From Gari tellinella (taxonomy: Eukaryota; Mollusca; Bivalvia; Cardiida; Psammobiidae): a stretch of 64,000 nt of DNA. The first letter of the stretch is position 1. Each line of letters opens with the position of its first letter. Both the position numbers and the translations under genes were made by a program. Of this stretch, positions 32,695 to 43,226 are shown in pieces. The stretch covers positions 45,552,999-45,616,998 of the forward strand of contig OV277863.1 of assembly GCA_922989275.2 (NCBI GenBank). Direction: 5' to 3'. Under the pieces are notes generated by a model. That model did no database searches, had not been told where the DNA came from, and was given only the letters and a program-made list of their open reading frames with translations.

Positions 32695-34313
32695 ACAAGA
32701 GGCCCAGAGGGCCACATTTCGCTCACCTGAGACATTGTACGATAGAAGCTGACTGGGCAAGACAACATATTGATATAGCTGATATAACTGATAAGCCCCG
32801 GGGCGGGGCCAAATTTGCTCCAGGGGTCATAATGTGAACAATCTTGGTAGAGGACCATTAGGGCAATGCTACATGTCAAATATAAATGATCTGGGCCTTA
32901 CGGTTTCAGAGAAGATTTTTAAAGGTTTTCCTATGAAAAACTAATAAGCCCGAGATGGGCCATTTTTGGCCTGGGGATCATAATTTGAACAATCTTGGTA
33001 GAGGACCACAAGGCAAAGCTATATCTCAAATATTAAAGATCTGGGCCTTACGGTTTCAGAGAAGAAGATTTGTAAAGATTTTCCTATATAAGTCCATGTA
33101 AAACTGATAAGTCCCGGGGCCGGGCAAATTTTGACCCGGGGGTCATAATTTGAACAACTTTGGTATAGGACTATAAGGCAAAGCTACATGTCAAATATAA
33201 ATGAACTGGGCCTTACAGTTTCAGAGAAGAAGATTTTTAAAGGTTTTCCTATGAAAAACTGATAAGCTCGAGGGCGTGGCCATTTTTGGCCCAGGGGTCA
33301 TAATTTGAACAATCTTGGTAGAGGACCACAAGGCAAAGCTACATGTCAAATATTAAAGACCTGGGCCTTATAGTTTGAGAGAAGAAGATTTTTAAAGGTT
33401 GTCCTATATAAGTCTATGTAAAACTGATAAGCCCTGGGGCGGGGCCATTTTTGACCCCGGAGTCATAATTTGAACAATCTTGGTAGAGGATCATAAGGCA
33501 AAGCTACATGTCAAATATTAATGATCTAGGCCATACGGTTTCTGAGAAGAAGATTTTTAAAGGTTTTCCTAAGAAAAACTGATAAGCCCCAGGGCGGGGC
33601 AATTTTTGGCCCGGGGGTCAAAATTTGAACAATCTTGGTAGAGGACCACAAGGAAAAGCTATATGTCAAATATTAAAGATCTGGGCCTTGCAGTTTCAGA
33701 GAAGAAGATTTTTAAAGGTTATCCTATATAAGTCTATGTAAAACTGATAAGCCCCGGGGCGGGGCCAATTTTGACCCGGGGGTCATAATTTGAACAATCT
33801 TGGTTGAGGACCATAAGGCAAAGCTACATGTAAAGTATTAGCGATCTAGGCCATACGGTTTCTGAGAAGAAGATTTTTAAAGCTTTTCCTAAGAAAAACT
33901 GATAAGCCCAAGGGCGGGTCCATTTTTGGCCCCAGGGTCAAAATTTGAACAATCTTGCTGGAAAACCATTAGGTAATGATACATACCAAATATCAAAGGT
34001 CTGGGCCTTTGCGTTTCTGAGAAGAAGATTTTTTAAGATTTTCTTATGCATTAAAAGTTGTCTATACGGTCATGTTAGAAAACCTGGTCCCACAGCAAGG
34101 GGAATAACTCTAGCCAAAATCTTTGAACAAGATTTCGTTCCCCCTTGTCACTAATGCTTCTGACAAAGTTTGGTTGAAATCGGGTCAGTGGTTTCTGAGG
34201 AGATGTTGTTTGAAAATGTGGACGGACGACGGCAGACGGACGACGGACGGTGGACGACGGACGGAATGGGATCACAATAGCTCATCCTGAGCCTTCGGCT
34301 CAGGTGAGCTAAA
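32695..34313 (+). repeat. CAAGAG/GTGAGC tandem-core element, complete
   Basis: Starts ACAAGAGGCCCAGAGGGCC and ends GAGCCTTCGGCTCAGGTGAG then CTAAAAA. About eight core units (TCATAATTTGAACAATCTTG near 32828, 32989, 33148, 33300, 33466, 33608, 33785 and 33945). A GGACGACGG-rich tract (34220-34265) stands before the end hairpin, which has a TTCG loop. This fits pearl/Helentron-like non-autonomous elements. The open frames inside are repeat translations. Confidence 0.7.
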
Positions 34314-35193
34314 AACAATTTAGAAAATGTTAAGTTGGTAAATGAGTGGCAAATAGGTGCTATTTGCCCTTAGTATATTAAGAGTAACTCAGGTAAAATA
34401 GTTCTGCTTCATCAAAAATACTGTGAAACCTGCCTAGAGCAGCACTTAAACTGTGCAGGGTGGCGTCAAGTGTGACCCTAGGGATTTCATTTTAACAAAC
34501 TATAGAGGGATCGACCAGGAGATTCTACTGTAAAAATATCAAAGCTTAGGGCCTAGTAGTTTTGGGCAAGAAGATTTTTTAAAGTTTTTTGCTTTTTTAA
34601 GCAGAGTTTTTGCTTTTTCTCTTTCATTTGAACAACTTCTGTAGAGAAGCATCCAAGGAACATCATGAGCAGTTTGAATCCGCCCTACAATCCGCGGGTT
34701 CAGAGGAGATGTCGTTTGAAGTAAAAGTGAACGGACAGACGTACTACGGACGGTGAGCGGTCACAATAGCTCACCTTGAGCCTTTGGCTCAGGTGAGCTA
34801 AAAACCTGATAAGCCCCAGGGCGGGGCCATTTTTGGCCCCAGGGTCAAAATTTTAACAATCTTGGTAGAAGATCATTAGGTTATGATACATACCAAATAT
34901 CAAAGGTTTTGGCCTTTTGGTTTCTAAAAAGAAGATAATTAAAGATTTTCTTATGTATTAAAAGTTGTCTATACGGTCATGTTAGAAAATCTTGTCCCAA
35001 AACAAGGGGAATAACTCTAGCCAAAAACTTTGAACAATATTTCGTTCCCCCTTGTCACTGATGCTTCTGATAAAGTTTGGTTGAAATCGGGTCAGTAGTT
35101 TTTGAGAAGATGTTGTTTGAAAATGTGGCCGAACGCCGGACGAAGAGCGGTCACAATAGCTCATCCTGAGCCTTCGGCTCAGGTGAGCTAAAA
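34314..35193 (+). repeat. Two truncated CAAGAG/GTGAGC element ends in series
   Basis: One copy ends with GAGCCTTTGGCTCAGGTGAG at about 34800; another resumes at once (CTGATAAGCCCCAGGGCGG) and ends with GAGCCTTCGGCTC near 35185, suggesting an insertion into a sister element. Confidence 0.6.
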
Positions 35194-35445
35194 AGGGACT
35201 CGACTTAATTGGAAAATGGCATTGTCCATTAAAAGTTTCAAGGTTGAATCTGTATTTTAGACATCATGATAACAGGTTTTTACTGTAACTTTTGACATGA
35301 TTTGCCGTAAGATGTTTTATGACAAGGGTCAATTATATTCAACAAAGCCTCTGATTAAAGAATTTGATTTTTATTCTTTCATGCACCAACAAAACCAAGA
35401 TGATCAAATGAACTTATCCATGACAAATGTTAAGAAGTTATTTAA

Positions 35446-35683
35446 CTCTTTCGCTGCCAAGTTTTATCATCTGCTTTTACCTTCTTACCGCCAAAATATC
35501 CTCTGCATTGGTAGTGTCATCTTCAATATTTTCAAAGTCAGCTTTAGGGCTGTTTTGAGTGCAGAAATGTCGATATGAGTATCAAACAGTTTGGATCCTG
35601 ATTAGACATCGCGTTATGCAGCGTCTGATCAGGATCCAAACTGTTTGCAAAGTCGCTGTTTGGTGCTATTGGCAGTGAAAGAG
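35446..35683. mobile_element. TTAA MITE (CTCTTTCGCTGCC type), complete
   Basis: TTAA at 35442-35445 and 35684-35687. Ends CTCTTTCGCTGCCAA and TTGGCAGTGAAAGAG are inverted with one mismatch. The centre (about 35584-35650) is the AACAGTTTGGATCCTGAT foldback. 238 bp. Confidence 0.85.
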
Positions 35684-35771
35684 TTAATAGCGTTAGTTAA
35701 AATACTGAATTCTATTGGACAAGCACACAGCAGTAATGATCTATATTTAGATGAGAGGAATATCAAGTTAA

Positions 35772-36243
35772 CCCTTTACCCCATAGCCTGTTTCTTGTTT
35801 TGAAGACATGTGACCACTTAACTCTTTCCTCCCTGAAACTTTAAATGGACAATTCCAGTTTCCATCTCAGTCTAGTCCATTTCTGACTTTTAAGGGTTGT
35901 TTTTGTCAATGTTTGGCATAATGACAAACAGTGAAGACCCTGATCAGAGGGCTCCTTTCGGAGCCCTCTGATCTGGGTCTTCTCTGTTTGCATAGGACAA
36001 GTGTACTATTCACATGTACACTGTTTGAAAAGGACGCCTATATGCGGGACTAGGGTTCAAATGGTTAAAGTAGGTTGAAAGTAAAGCAAAAAACATTCTG
36101 CTTTACTTTCAGCCTGCTTTAATCTGTAAGAATTTAGAATTTTTTTCTTATGGTTCATTTTCAAGACTGTATAACTTGGAACTATTGTCTTCAGTGGAGG
36201 AATAAATCAAATGTGCTAAAAGGCGCTTCTATGAGGGAAAGGG
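35772..36243 (+). mobile_element. MITE A copy carrying a nested TTAA MITE
   Basis: TTAA at 35768-35771 and 36244-36247. The arm word GACCACTTAAAGCAGG is split at its TTAA by the 35822-36064 element. Confidence 0.8.
35822..36064. mobile_element. TTAA MITE (CTCTTTCCTCCC type) nested in MITE A
   Basis: TTAA at 35818-35821 and 36065-36068. Nearly identical to 21939-22182, including the palindrome GAGGGCTCCTTTCGGAGCCC. 243 bp. Confidence 0.8.
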
Positions 36244-36247
36244 TTAA

Positions 36248-36529
36248 AATACAGATTACCCCTCACTGCTATGTACAACTAAATTCAATATTGTACTCAA
36301 CACTGTCAATTGACCTCTTTATTTTCACCATTACATAGCAATGTGAGTGATAAGCATGCAAAATATGACATCATTCCATCACTGTATTGCACTAATATTG
36401 TATCGCAATCTGTTGCATGTTATTAAAGTGAACTAAAACGATGCATCTGAACTGAATATGTTCATTGACTCAGACAAAGTTGAGCTATTTTATTTGATTT
36501 GTTACCATTTTACGTTGCTTTTAACAGAT
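36248..36529. other. Unassigned sequence
   Basis: No structure recognised. Confidence 0.35.
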
Positions 36530-36700
36530 GTATTTCAGTCATATCACGACGTCCAGCTAATTACAGGTGGAGGAAGACCCCAGAAGCCCTTTATGCACTG
36601 TTTCAGACACAAATCGGCAACTGGGTAGAACCACCGACCTTCTGAAAGCCAGCTGGAAGGCTTCCCCACATGAAAAATCCGAACAACCCTACTGGGTTTC
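36530..36700 (+). repeat. Dispersed SINE-like repeat
   Basis: CATATCACGACGTCCAGC, GGAGGAAGACCCCAGAAGCC, GTAGAACCACCGACCTTC and CTGGGTTTCAAAC; a worn B box may be present in the last. A second copy is at 27545-27665. Confidence 0.5.
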
Positions 36701-36718
36701 AAACACACTATTTTAATC

Positions 36719-38085
36719 ATCCTGTGTCCGTTTGTTCGTTGTCAACAATTTCTTTAAACGACATCTCCTTCTAAACTATTAGATGGATTTAAACAAGCTT
36801 TGAATGATCCTTATATGTACCTCTTTAAAAGTTGTTCAAATAGTTCCGAACTGTTGCATAATCAAGGTCACAGGAGCTAAAAATAGATAGTTTCTATAAA
36901 AATTAAAAAAATCTTCTTGTCTGAAACAACAGTACCATGAGCTTAGATGTTTGGCACAAAGCATCATCTACATGTCCTTTATCATGATTGTTCAAATTAT
37001 GTCCCTGGGGTAAAAAATAAACCCGTCCCGGGGGTCACTTTACATAGTTATATAAGGAAATCTTCAAACATCTTCTTCTCCGAAACTAATATGGCCAGAG
37101 CTTTGGTATTTGGCATGGTGACAATTCTAGAAGTAAAGCCAGAATTGAATTCAAGTTGTTAACTGTGATGATCAATTGTTCAAGCTCCAGCTTATTTAAC
37201 TGAACAGTTGACAGAGTAGGTAACATGGCGTAGTTTAAGATCCTCAGATTCTGTAACAGGTTGCTACAATGTTCCATTTGATAGACGTAGAACCTTCGCT
37301 GACAGAGCTTTTAAAACTGTCGGACCAAATTATGGGACAATCCACCATCACATGCGAGAAATTCTGAATCAGTGAGTGTTTTTAAGAAAAATCTCAAAAC
37401 ACTATTTTTCAGAAATTTTGCCTCCTGGTTTAAGTAAATGTGTGAACAAGAATAGTTTTCAGTATTCTTCATATATAGAGATAGTACTGCTTTGTGTACT
37501 TTGGTTGTATTGATTGTTCATTTTTATTTATATCATTAATTGTAGAAGGCTATTGAAAATATTATGTGTAAAAGTAGGCGTTTAATCAAATTATTCAATT
37601 TCTAGAGGTACTGTACCTATTGCAATATATATAGTTGTTCAAATGGTTCTGGTCCGTTGCATATCTAGGTCACAGGAGCTAAAAATAGATTTTTGCAATT
37701 AAAACTTAGAAAAATCTTCTTGTCTGAAACCACAGTATTCTGAGCTTAGATATTTGGCACAAAGCATCACCTACAGGTCCCTTATCAAGATTGTTCAAAT
37801 TATGTCCCTGGGGTAAAAAATGACCCGTCCTGGGGTCACAATTCTATATAGATTTATATAGTGAAACTTCAAAGATCTTCTCTGAAACTAATATGGTCAG
37901 AGCTTTGATAATTGGCAAGGTGAAACTTCTAGAGATACTTCACCAATTTTTATCAAGTTGTTTCTCGGTCCATTACATATCTAGGTCACAGGAGCTAAAA
38001 ATAGTTTATTTCAATGACATCTTAAAAAAAATCTTGTCATACACCACAGTACCCTGAGCTTAGATATTTGGCACAAAGGTAATTT
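36719..38085 (-). repeat. CAAGAG-family sequence, reverse, interrupted
   Basis: Starts CTGTGTCCGTTTGTTCG with GTTGTCAACAATTTC, then units with ATCTTCTTGTCTGAAAC and TCAAATTATGTCCCTGGGG, the reverse complement of the 40050-40900 units. It is interrupted at 37110-37620 by other DNA including a LINE relic. Confidence 0.55.
37271..37430 (+). pseudogene. Decayed LINE reverse-transcriptase C-terminus
   Basis: The frame from 37271 reads VPFDRRRTFADRAFKTVGPN and continues to a stop near 37372. A shifted frame then gives VSVFKKNLKTLFF. These match the usual end of L2/CR1-like RT proteins (RTFxDRAFxxxGPxLWN, then FKxxLKTxLF). Only about 50 codons remain, with the Trp of the motif lost. Confidence 0.6.
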
Positions 38086-38416
38086 GGGTGGATTGATAGT
38101 GGTCCAAGGCATCAACTGTATAAGTATTAAGGGACTGTAGTCAGTTTTGTTTACGCTAGAAGAAACGTTAAAATCTAGTTAACCAAGAAATAGCCAATTT
38201 ACAATACTCTAAGTCCAAACTAGGTCCTGGTCAAAATCACGGTTGGGTGATTTTTTGGGATTGGGAATGGTCCAAGTCAACAACTGTATCCAAGCATTTG
38301 AGTAAGCAGTGTTGCAGCTAGACAAAACGGTAAAATCTAGCTAACCTGTTACGGATGGACGGACGGACAGGACAATCACTATATGCCTCCCCATCTTCAG
38401 ATTCTGGGGGCATTTT
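38086..38416 (+). repeat. Pearl-like element fragment (173-bp type)
   Basis: Two worn core units (GGTCCAAGGCATCAACTG and GGTCCAAGTCAACAACTG), a GGACGGACGGACAGGAC tract and a TCTGGGGGCATTTTTA end, like 257-885. Confidence 0.6.
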
Positions 38417-38729
38417 TATGACATGTCAAAAGATTTTCTATGATTGTCCACAGATTAATTTTTCACCAGAAACCTTCCTACCTTGCCGTGGTTCTAGGGT
38501 TTAATTGTCATAGGGAATATTTCTGATTATCTGCTCTGGCAAAAACTAAAAGGAAGGCACTGGTCTGTCGTTTTGATCGTTTACTATGCTTTGCAATGAA
38601 TGAGATTTATGGCTGAAATCATCTTCCTGAAATCATTATCATCTCATGTCATCATCCCTCATCCGTGCTATATGACCTATTCAGTTCTGTGGTGAAGTGC
38701 CATATTAGTATTGTAGACTACTCGCAACT

Positions 38730-38931
38730 TTAGCGGAAGAAAATAGTTTTCAATTTAAACAGTCGTGAATATGTGTCATTAGGTATTTTTTCTTTATTCT
38801 GGCAGGTGGTAGCTTAAAGCAGGCTGAAAGTAAAGCAGAATGCGCATTAAGGCGCATTCTGCTGTACTTTCAACTTGCTTTAAGTAAGCGACTATTTTCA
38901 AAACTAGAAACAGGCTTTTGGGTAAAGGGTT
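38730..38931 (-). mobile_element. MITE A copy, reverse
   Basis: Palindrome CAGAATGCGCATTAAGGCGC and arms; the right end GGGTAAAGGG is followed by TTTA. Confidence 0.65.
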
Positions 38932-39148
38932 TACCCAAATACATGTATTTGCAAACAGTTTAGATCCAGATGAGATGTGGTGTCTCATCAATCACTGATT
39001 GTGACTTATGCTATTTCAAAAAGAAGTTTTTAGTTTTAGAACATTCAAATATGATAACAGTAGCACACAACAATGGTTGCAGACGACAATATTTCTTAGT
39101 GTTCAATAAGTTAGTACAGTCAAACATGTATTGAGCAATTTTCCTTAA

Positions 39149-40912
39149 AAACAAGAGGGCCTGAAGGCCCTGATATGGCTCACCTGTTGTAATGAAGCTT
39201 GATAGCTTTACCTTTCTGTTTCACCCCTTTTAATCTAAATCCATTCAAATTTGTAGTATAGCATGTAAACAATTTTAGTAAAGTAGAGTACATCAAGGGC
39301 AGATAACTAGAGCCTAAACAATACTGAAATGAAGCCTTTTCTAGCATTTCTAAGTATATCAAGGGCAGATAACTATTGCCACAATGATTAAATTTCAACA
39401 ATAATTGCACTCTTTCTAGAACTTATAGCTATATACTTTGTGTGTAAGTTAAATCAAAATCCATTGAAAACTGTAGCTGCAAGAGTGTTAACGCTGTTAA
39501 ATATGCCATTTTCAGCTATTCAAGGGCAGATAACTCTTGACCTATTAGTCCTATTTCAACCATGTTTACTCTTATTCGAACTCTTATAGTCATATACAAT
39601 CTGAGCAAGTTTAAAAAAGACTGGATAAAAATTGTGGCCTCTAGAGTGTAAACACCGTTAAATATGGCATTTTCAGCAATTCAAGGGCAGATAGCTCTTG
39701 ACCTATTCGTCTGATTTCAACCATAATCCAACTTTTCTGAATTCTTATAGTCATATACAATCTGAACAAGTCTGAGAAAGATTAGATTAAAGTTGTGGCC
39801 TCTAGAGTGTAAACATTGTTAAATAATTATGGCATTTTCAGATTTCAACCATAATAAAGCTCATTCAAACTCTTATGGTCACATACAATCTGAGCAAGTT
39901 TGAAAAATACTGGATAAAAATTGTGGCCTCTAAAGTGTAAACACTGTTAAATATGGCATTTTCAGCAATTCAAAGGTAGATAACTCTTGACCTTTTATTT
40001 CGATTTCAACCATAATCAAACTCATATGGTAATATACAATCTGAGCAAGTTTCAATTGAAAAAATCTATTTTTAGCTCCTGTGACCTACATATGCAACAG
40101 ACTGGAACCATTTGAACAAAGTAGGTAAAGGACATCTATAAGTGTCACCATGCCGAATATCAAAGCTCTGGCCATATTGGTTTCAGAGGAGAAGACGTTT
40201 GAAAATTTCATTATATAACTCAATGTAAAACTTTGACCCCCCTGGGTGCATGGGGCCAATTTTGACCCCAGATGCATAATTTGAACAAACGTGATAGAGG
40301 ACCTGTAGATGATGCTATGTGCCCTTGTAGTTTCAAAAAAGAAGATTTTTAAAGTTTTCATTGAAAAAAATCTATTTTTAGCTCCGGTGACCTAGGTATG
40401 CAACTGACCAGAACCATTTGAAGAAAAAATAGGTAAAGTACATCTAGAAGTGTCACCATGCCAAATCTCAAAGCACTGGCCAAATTAGTTTCAGAGAAGA
40501 AGACGTTTGAAAATTTCACTATATAACTCTATGTAAAACTGTGACCCCCGGGTGGGGCCAATTTTGACCCCAGGGGCATAATTTGAACAAACTTGAAAGA
40601 GGACCTGTAGATGATGCTATGTGCCAAATATCTAAGCTCTGGCTCTTGTAGTTCAGACAATATGGTTTTTAAAAATTTCCTTATTTTTTCACTTTGGTTG
40701 CCATGGCAACCAGAGTTCTACATTGTTTTTAATTCTTTGAACACATTTGAAAGAGCTTGACCCAAGGAACATTCCTGTATAGTTTGGTTGAAATCTGTCA
40801 AGCGGTATAGGAGGAGATGTCATTTGAATCAATTGTTTACGACGACGACAGACGACGGACACAGGGCCATCCCAATAGCTCAACTTGAGCCTTTGGCTCA
40901 GGTGAGCTAAAA
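39149..40912 (+). repeat. CAAGAG/GTGAGC tandem-core element, chimeric
   Basis: Starts AACAAGAGGGCCTGAAGGCC and ends GAGCCTTTGGCTCAGGTGAG then CTAAAAA. Units in the first half (39200-40050) carry AAGGGCAGATAACTCTTGAC and CTCTAGAGTGTAAACAC. At about 40051 it switches to units with GACCTAGGTATGCAACTGAC and TAGCTCC, a different subfamily, so it looks recombined. Confidence 0.6.
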
Positions 40913-41620
40913 ACAATGATGTCAGAGTTATGGCCTTTGCAAATGGCACTTCCTCTCATTAGGCTCTTTCCAAATATGCAATTTCATTTTACCCATTACC
41001 CCATAGCCTGTTTCTAGTTTTGAAAATAGGTGGCCACCTAAAGCAGGTTGAAAGTAAAGCAGAATGCGCCTTAAGGCACACCCTGCTTTATTTTCAAACT
41101 GCTTTAAGCTACCATCTACTAGGATATAGAAACTTATTCATTATCTTACATTTTCATGACTGTATAAAGTGGAATTATTTTCTTCAGTGGAGGAATAAAT
41201 TAAAGGCCTAAAAATGCATATTTATGGGGTAATGGGTTAACAAACATCAGTATAATTTTTTTTATGGGGGATTGGGTTGACTTGGGATCACTTCCAGATC
41301 CTGTTTCTCTAAGTATGAAGCAGACTGAACCATTTCTAAACTTTAGCAGACAACATGTTCAGCAGATATCACCAGTTCTGTTGCTGTACAGCAGCTGACC
41401 TGAGGTCAGTTATGCAATTTTGCCAGTAGCAAAATCTAGCTGGGAACTTAACTCTTATAATGCTGAATTGATGTCTGCTATGCATATTGTATGTGAATTT
41501 TGTAAAGCAAATCATACTTTACATTTTCTAAATTAAAAAAACTATGTAAAAAACGGGCAAATAGTTTGGAGCCAGATTAGATGCAGTATAATGTAGTATC
41601 TGACCTGGATCCACTTGTAA
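40908..41620 (+). repeat. Local duplication of the 31847-32700 segment
   Basis: AACAATGATGTCAGAG, ATGGCCTTTGCAAATGGCAC and the following MITE A (40992-41236, TTAA at 41237-41240) repeat 31847-32345 in the same order. CACTTCCAGATCCTGTTTCT then matches 32470 onward. The tail (41520-41615, GGATCC foldback) matches 29570-29680 and 29960-30070. Confidence 0.65.
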
Positions 41621-41750
41621 TAACTCTGATTCACTCTTAAAAGTGACCAAATTAAAAGGATCCATTAACGTTTACATATGTGTACTATACGTAAGGACTT
41701 GTAAGAAAAATCTAAGTGTGTGACGGTCCCATTCAGCAGAATGCTCTTAA

Positions 41751-41984
41751 ACCCTTTACCCCATAGCCTGTTTCTAGTTTTGAAGAGAAGTGACAACTTA
41801 AAGCAGGTTTAAAGTAAAACAGAATGTGCCTTAGGCACATTCTGCTTTATGTTGAGCCTGCTTTAAGCTACGATCTGCTAGAATATAGATAATATTTCTT
41901 ATGCCACATATTCATTACTGTATAATGTGGAACTATTTTCTTCAGTGGACTAATAAATGAAATGCTTATGTATGGGGTAATAGG
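41751..41984 (+). mobile_element. MITE A copy, complete
   Basis: TTAA at 41747-41750 and 41985-41988; ends ACCCTTTACCCCATAGCC and TATGGGGTAATAGG; centre GTGCCTTAGGCAC. Confidence 0.8.
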
Positions 41985-41988
41985 TTAA

Positions 41989-42386
41989 GGAGTATTCTAC
42001 TTTACTTACAACCTGCTTTAAGCATCCCTCAATCTGTCCCTCAATACTAAAAACAAGCTATGTTGGACAGGGTTAAAAACATAGTTTGACTATAATCTAG
42101 ACAGATCTACAAATTCAACTGCTATGTTGCTTTAGTCAAAAATATTGAAGTTTATTATATACCTACCAATGTTCTACCCCAAATATTTCCGTATTTTATC
42201 GAACAAATACACCTTGACGGATTGAAAACTCCGTATTACCCATGTACCTTGTGTAAAGGGGAAATAACGTTTACTGTGTAGTCGGAAGTTCGGAACTACT
42301 TTACACAATACAGGGGCATACAAAATAGCTCGAAACATTTCCATCGTTTTTTATTTTATTATTATTATATGAGGTATATAATAAAA
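41989..42386. other. Unassigned sequence
   Basis: A reverse half-core of MITE A (about 41990-42030) and otherwise AT-rich DNA without structure. Confidence 0.35.
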
Positions 42387-42581
42387 GGAACATTACTATA
42401 CTTTGCATATCTTATGCACCGGATCACTCGAGTTGTGTGTGTAAAGGCTATATCCAACTCGACCTTCGGTCTCGTTGGATATAGCCTTTACACACACAAC
42501 TTCGGTCTCGTTGGATATAGCCTTTACACACACAACTCGAGTGATCCGGTGCATAAGATATGCAAAGTATAGTAATATTCC
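42387..42581. repeat. Long hairpin with 72-bp arms
   Basis: 42387-42458 and 42510-42581 are inverted copies with one mismatch. Between and overlapping the right arm, a 36-bp unit (42465-42500) is repeated exactly at 42501-42536. The hairpin stands about 30 bp from the end of the protease-like exon copy. Confidence 0.85.
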
Positions 42582-42608
42582 GTTTGTAGCTCTGCATTGT
42601 GACTAGAG

Positions 42609-43033
42609 TTAAGAAAAATCTAAAAAATTTACTGCCTTGATGCTTTTGTTAAAAATTTCCTCAATAGGAGTAACAACACAGGTGCCGTAACTTGTACATC
42701 CCACACACAGTCCGAAACAATACAACTCTGAACCATTTAGAGGCATAAATACTAATGATCCAGAATCACCTAGATCGAAAAATTGTCTTGAAGTTCCTTG
42801 AACTGAAATAACTTCCATTTGGTTAAAGAACTCGATCGTCTGGTTTGAGTTTGGAAGTCTCATTTCCCTGTTTGAGGTCCTGGCATACAAGCCATCTAGA
42901 TGGAGTTTACCACAGGTTAGACCAGTCTCTGCTCCTTGTTTTATCACACTTGTGTGGCGTTTTCTTGGGGTTAAATCTTCAAGCCTGAGAATTTTTCCCT
43001 TTGTAAACCTAGGTGGGGAATTCTGGTCAAACC
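42609..43033 (-). pseudogene. Copy of protease-like exon 3 (catalytic Ser exon), inverted
   Basis: Acceptor TCTTTTTCCAG precedes the exon on the - strand, and its phase (1) equals that of exon 3 of the gene at 9758-17166. About 140 codons align with roughly 17 changes; the Ser motif GDSGSLVF, the AETGLTCGKL motif and the Cys-rich end are kept. The stop is TAA at 42609-42611, two codons earlier than in the other copy. Similarity goes on about 20 bp past the old stop and ends near the 42387-42581 hairpin. I find no matching His or Asp exon upstream (43034-64000), so it is an orphan exon, a truncated duplicate, or a gene whose other exons lie outside the window. The frame has no damage, so it could still be used. 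Confidence 0.7.
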
Positions 43034-43226
43034 CTGGAAAAAGATCAAAACACAACACTTCTTTATTTAACCCACTACTCCATAGATATACATTTTACGC
43101 CATAAGTCTATTCATCCACTTAAGAAAAAAGTTCTATGGGAAAATATAGAGAAATATTTTCTATATTCCTGCAGATGGTAGCTTAAAGCAGCCTGAAAGT
43201 AGAAAGTACAGCAAAATATGCTTTAA

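Noticed and set aside
30535..34300. Many short open frames between 28 and 45 kb as genes
   Set aside because: They recur with each repeat unit, on both strands, and carry no conserved motif.
42369..42572. Open frame with repeated FGLVGYSLYTHN
   Set aside because: It is a translation of the 36-bp tandem repeat in the hairpin.
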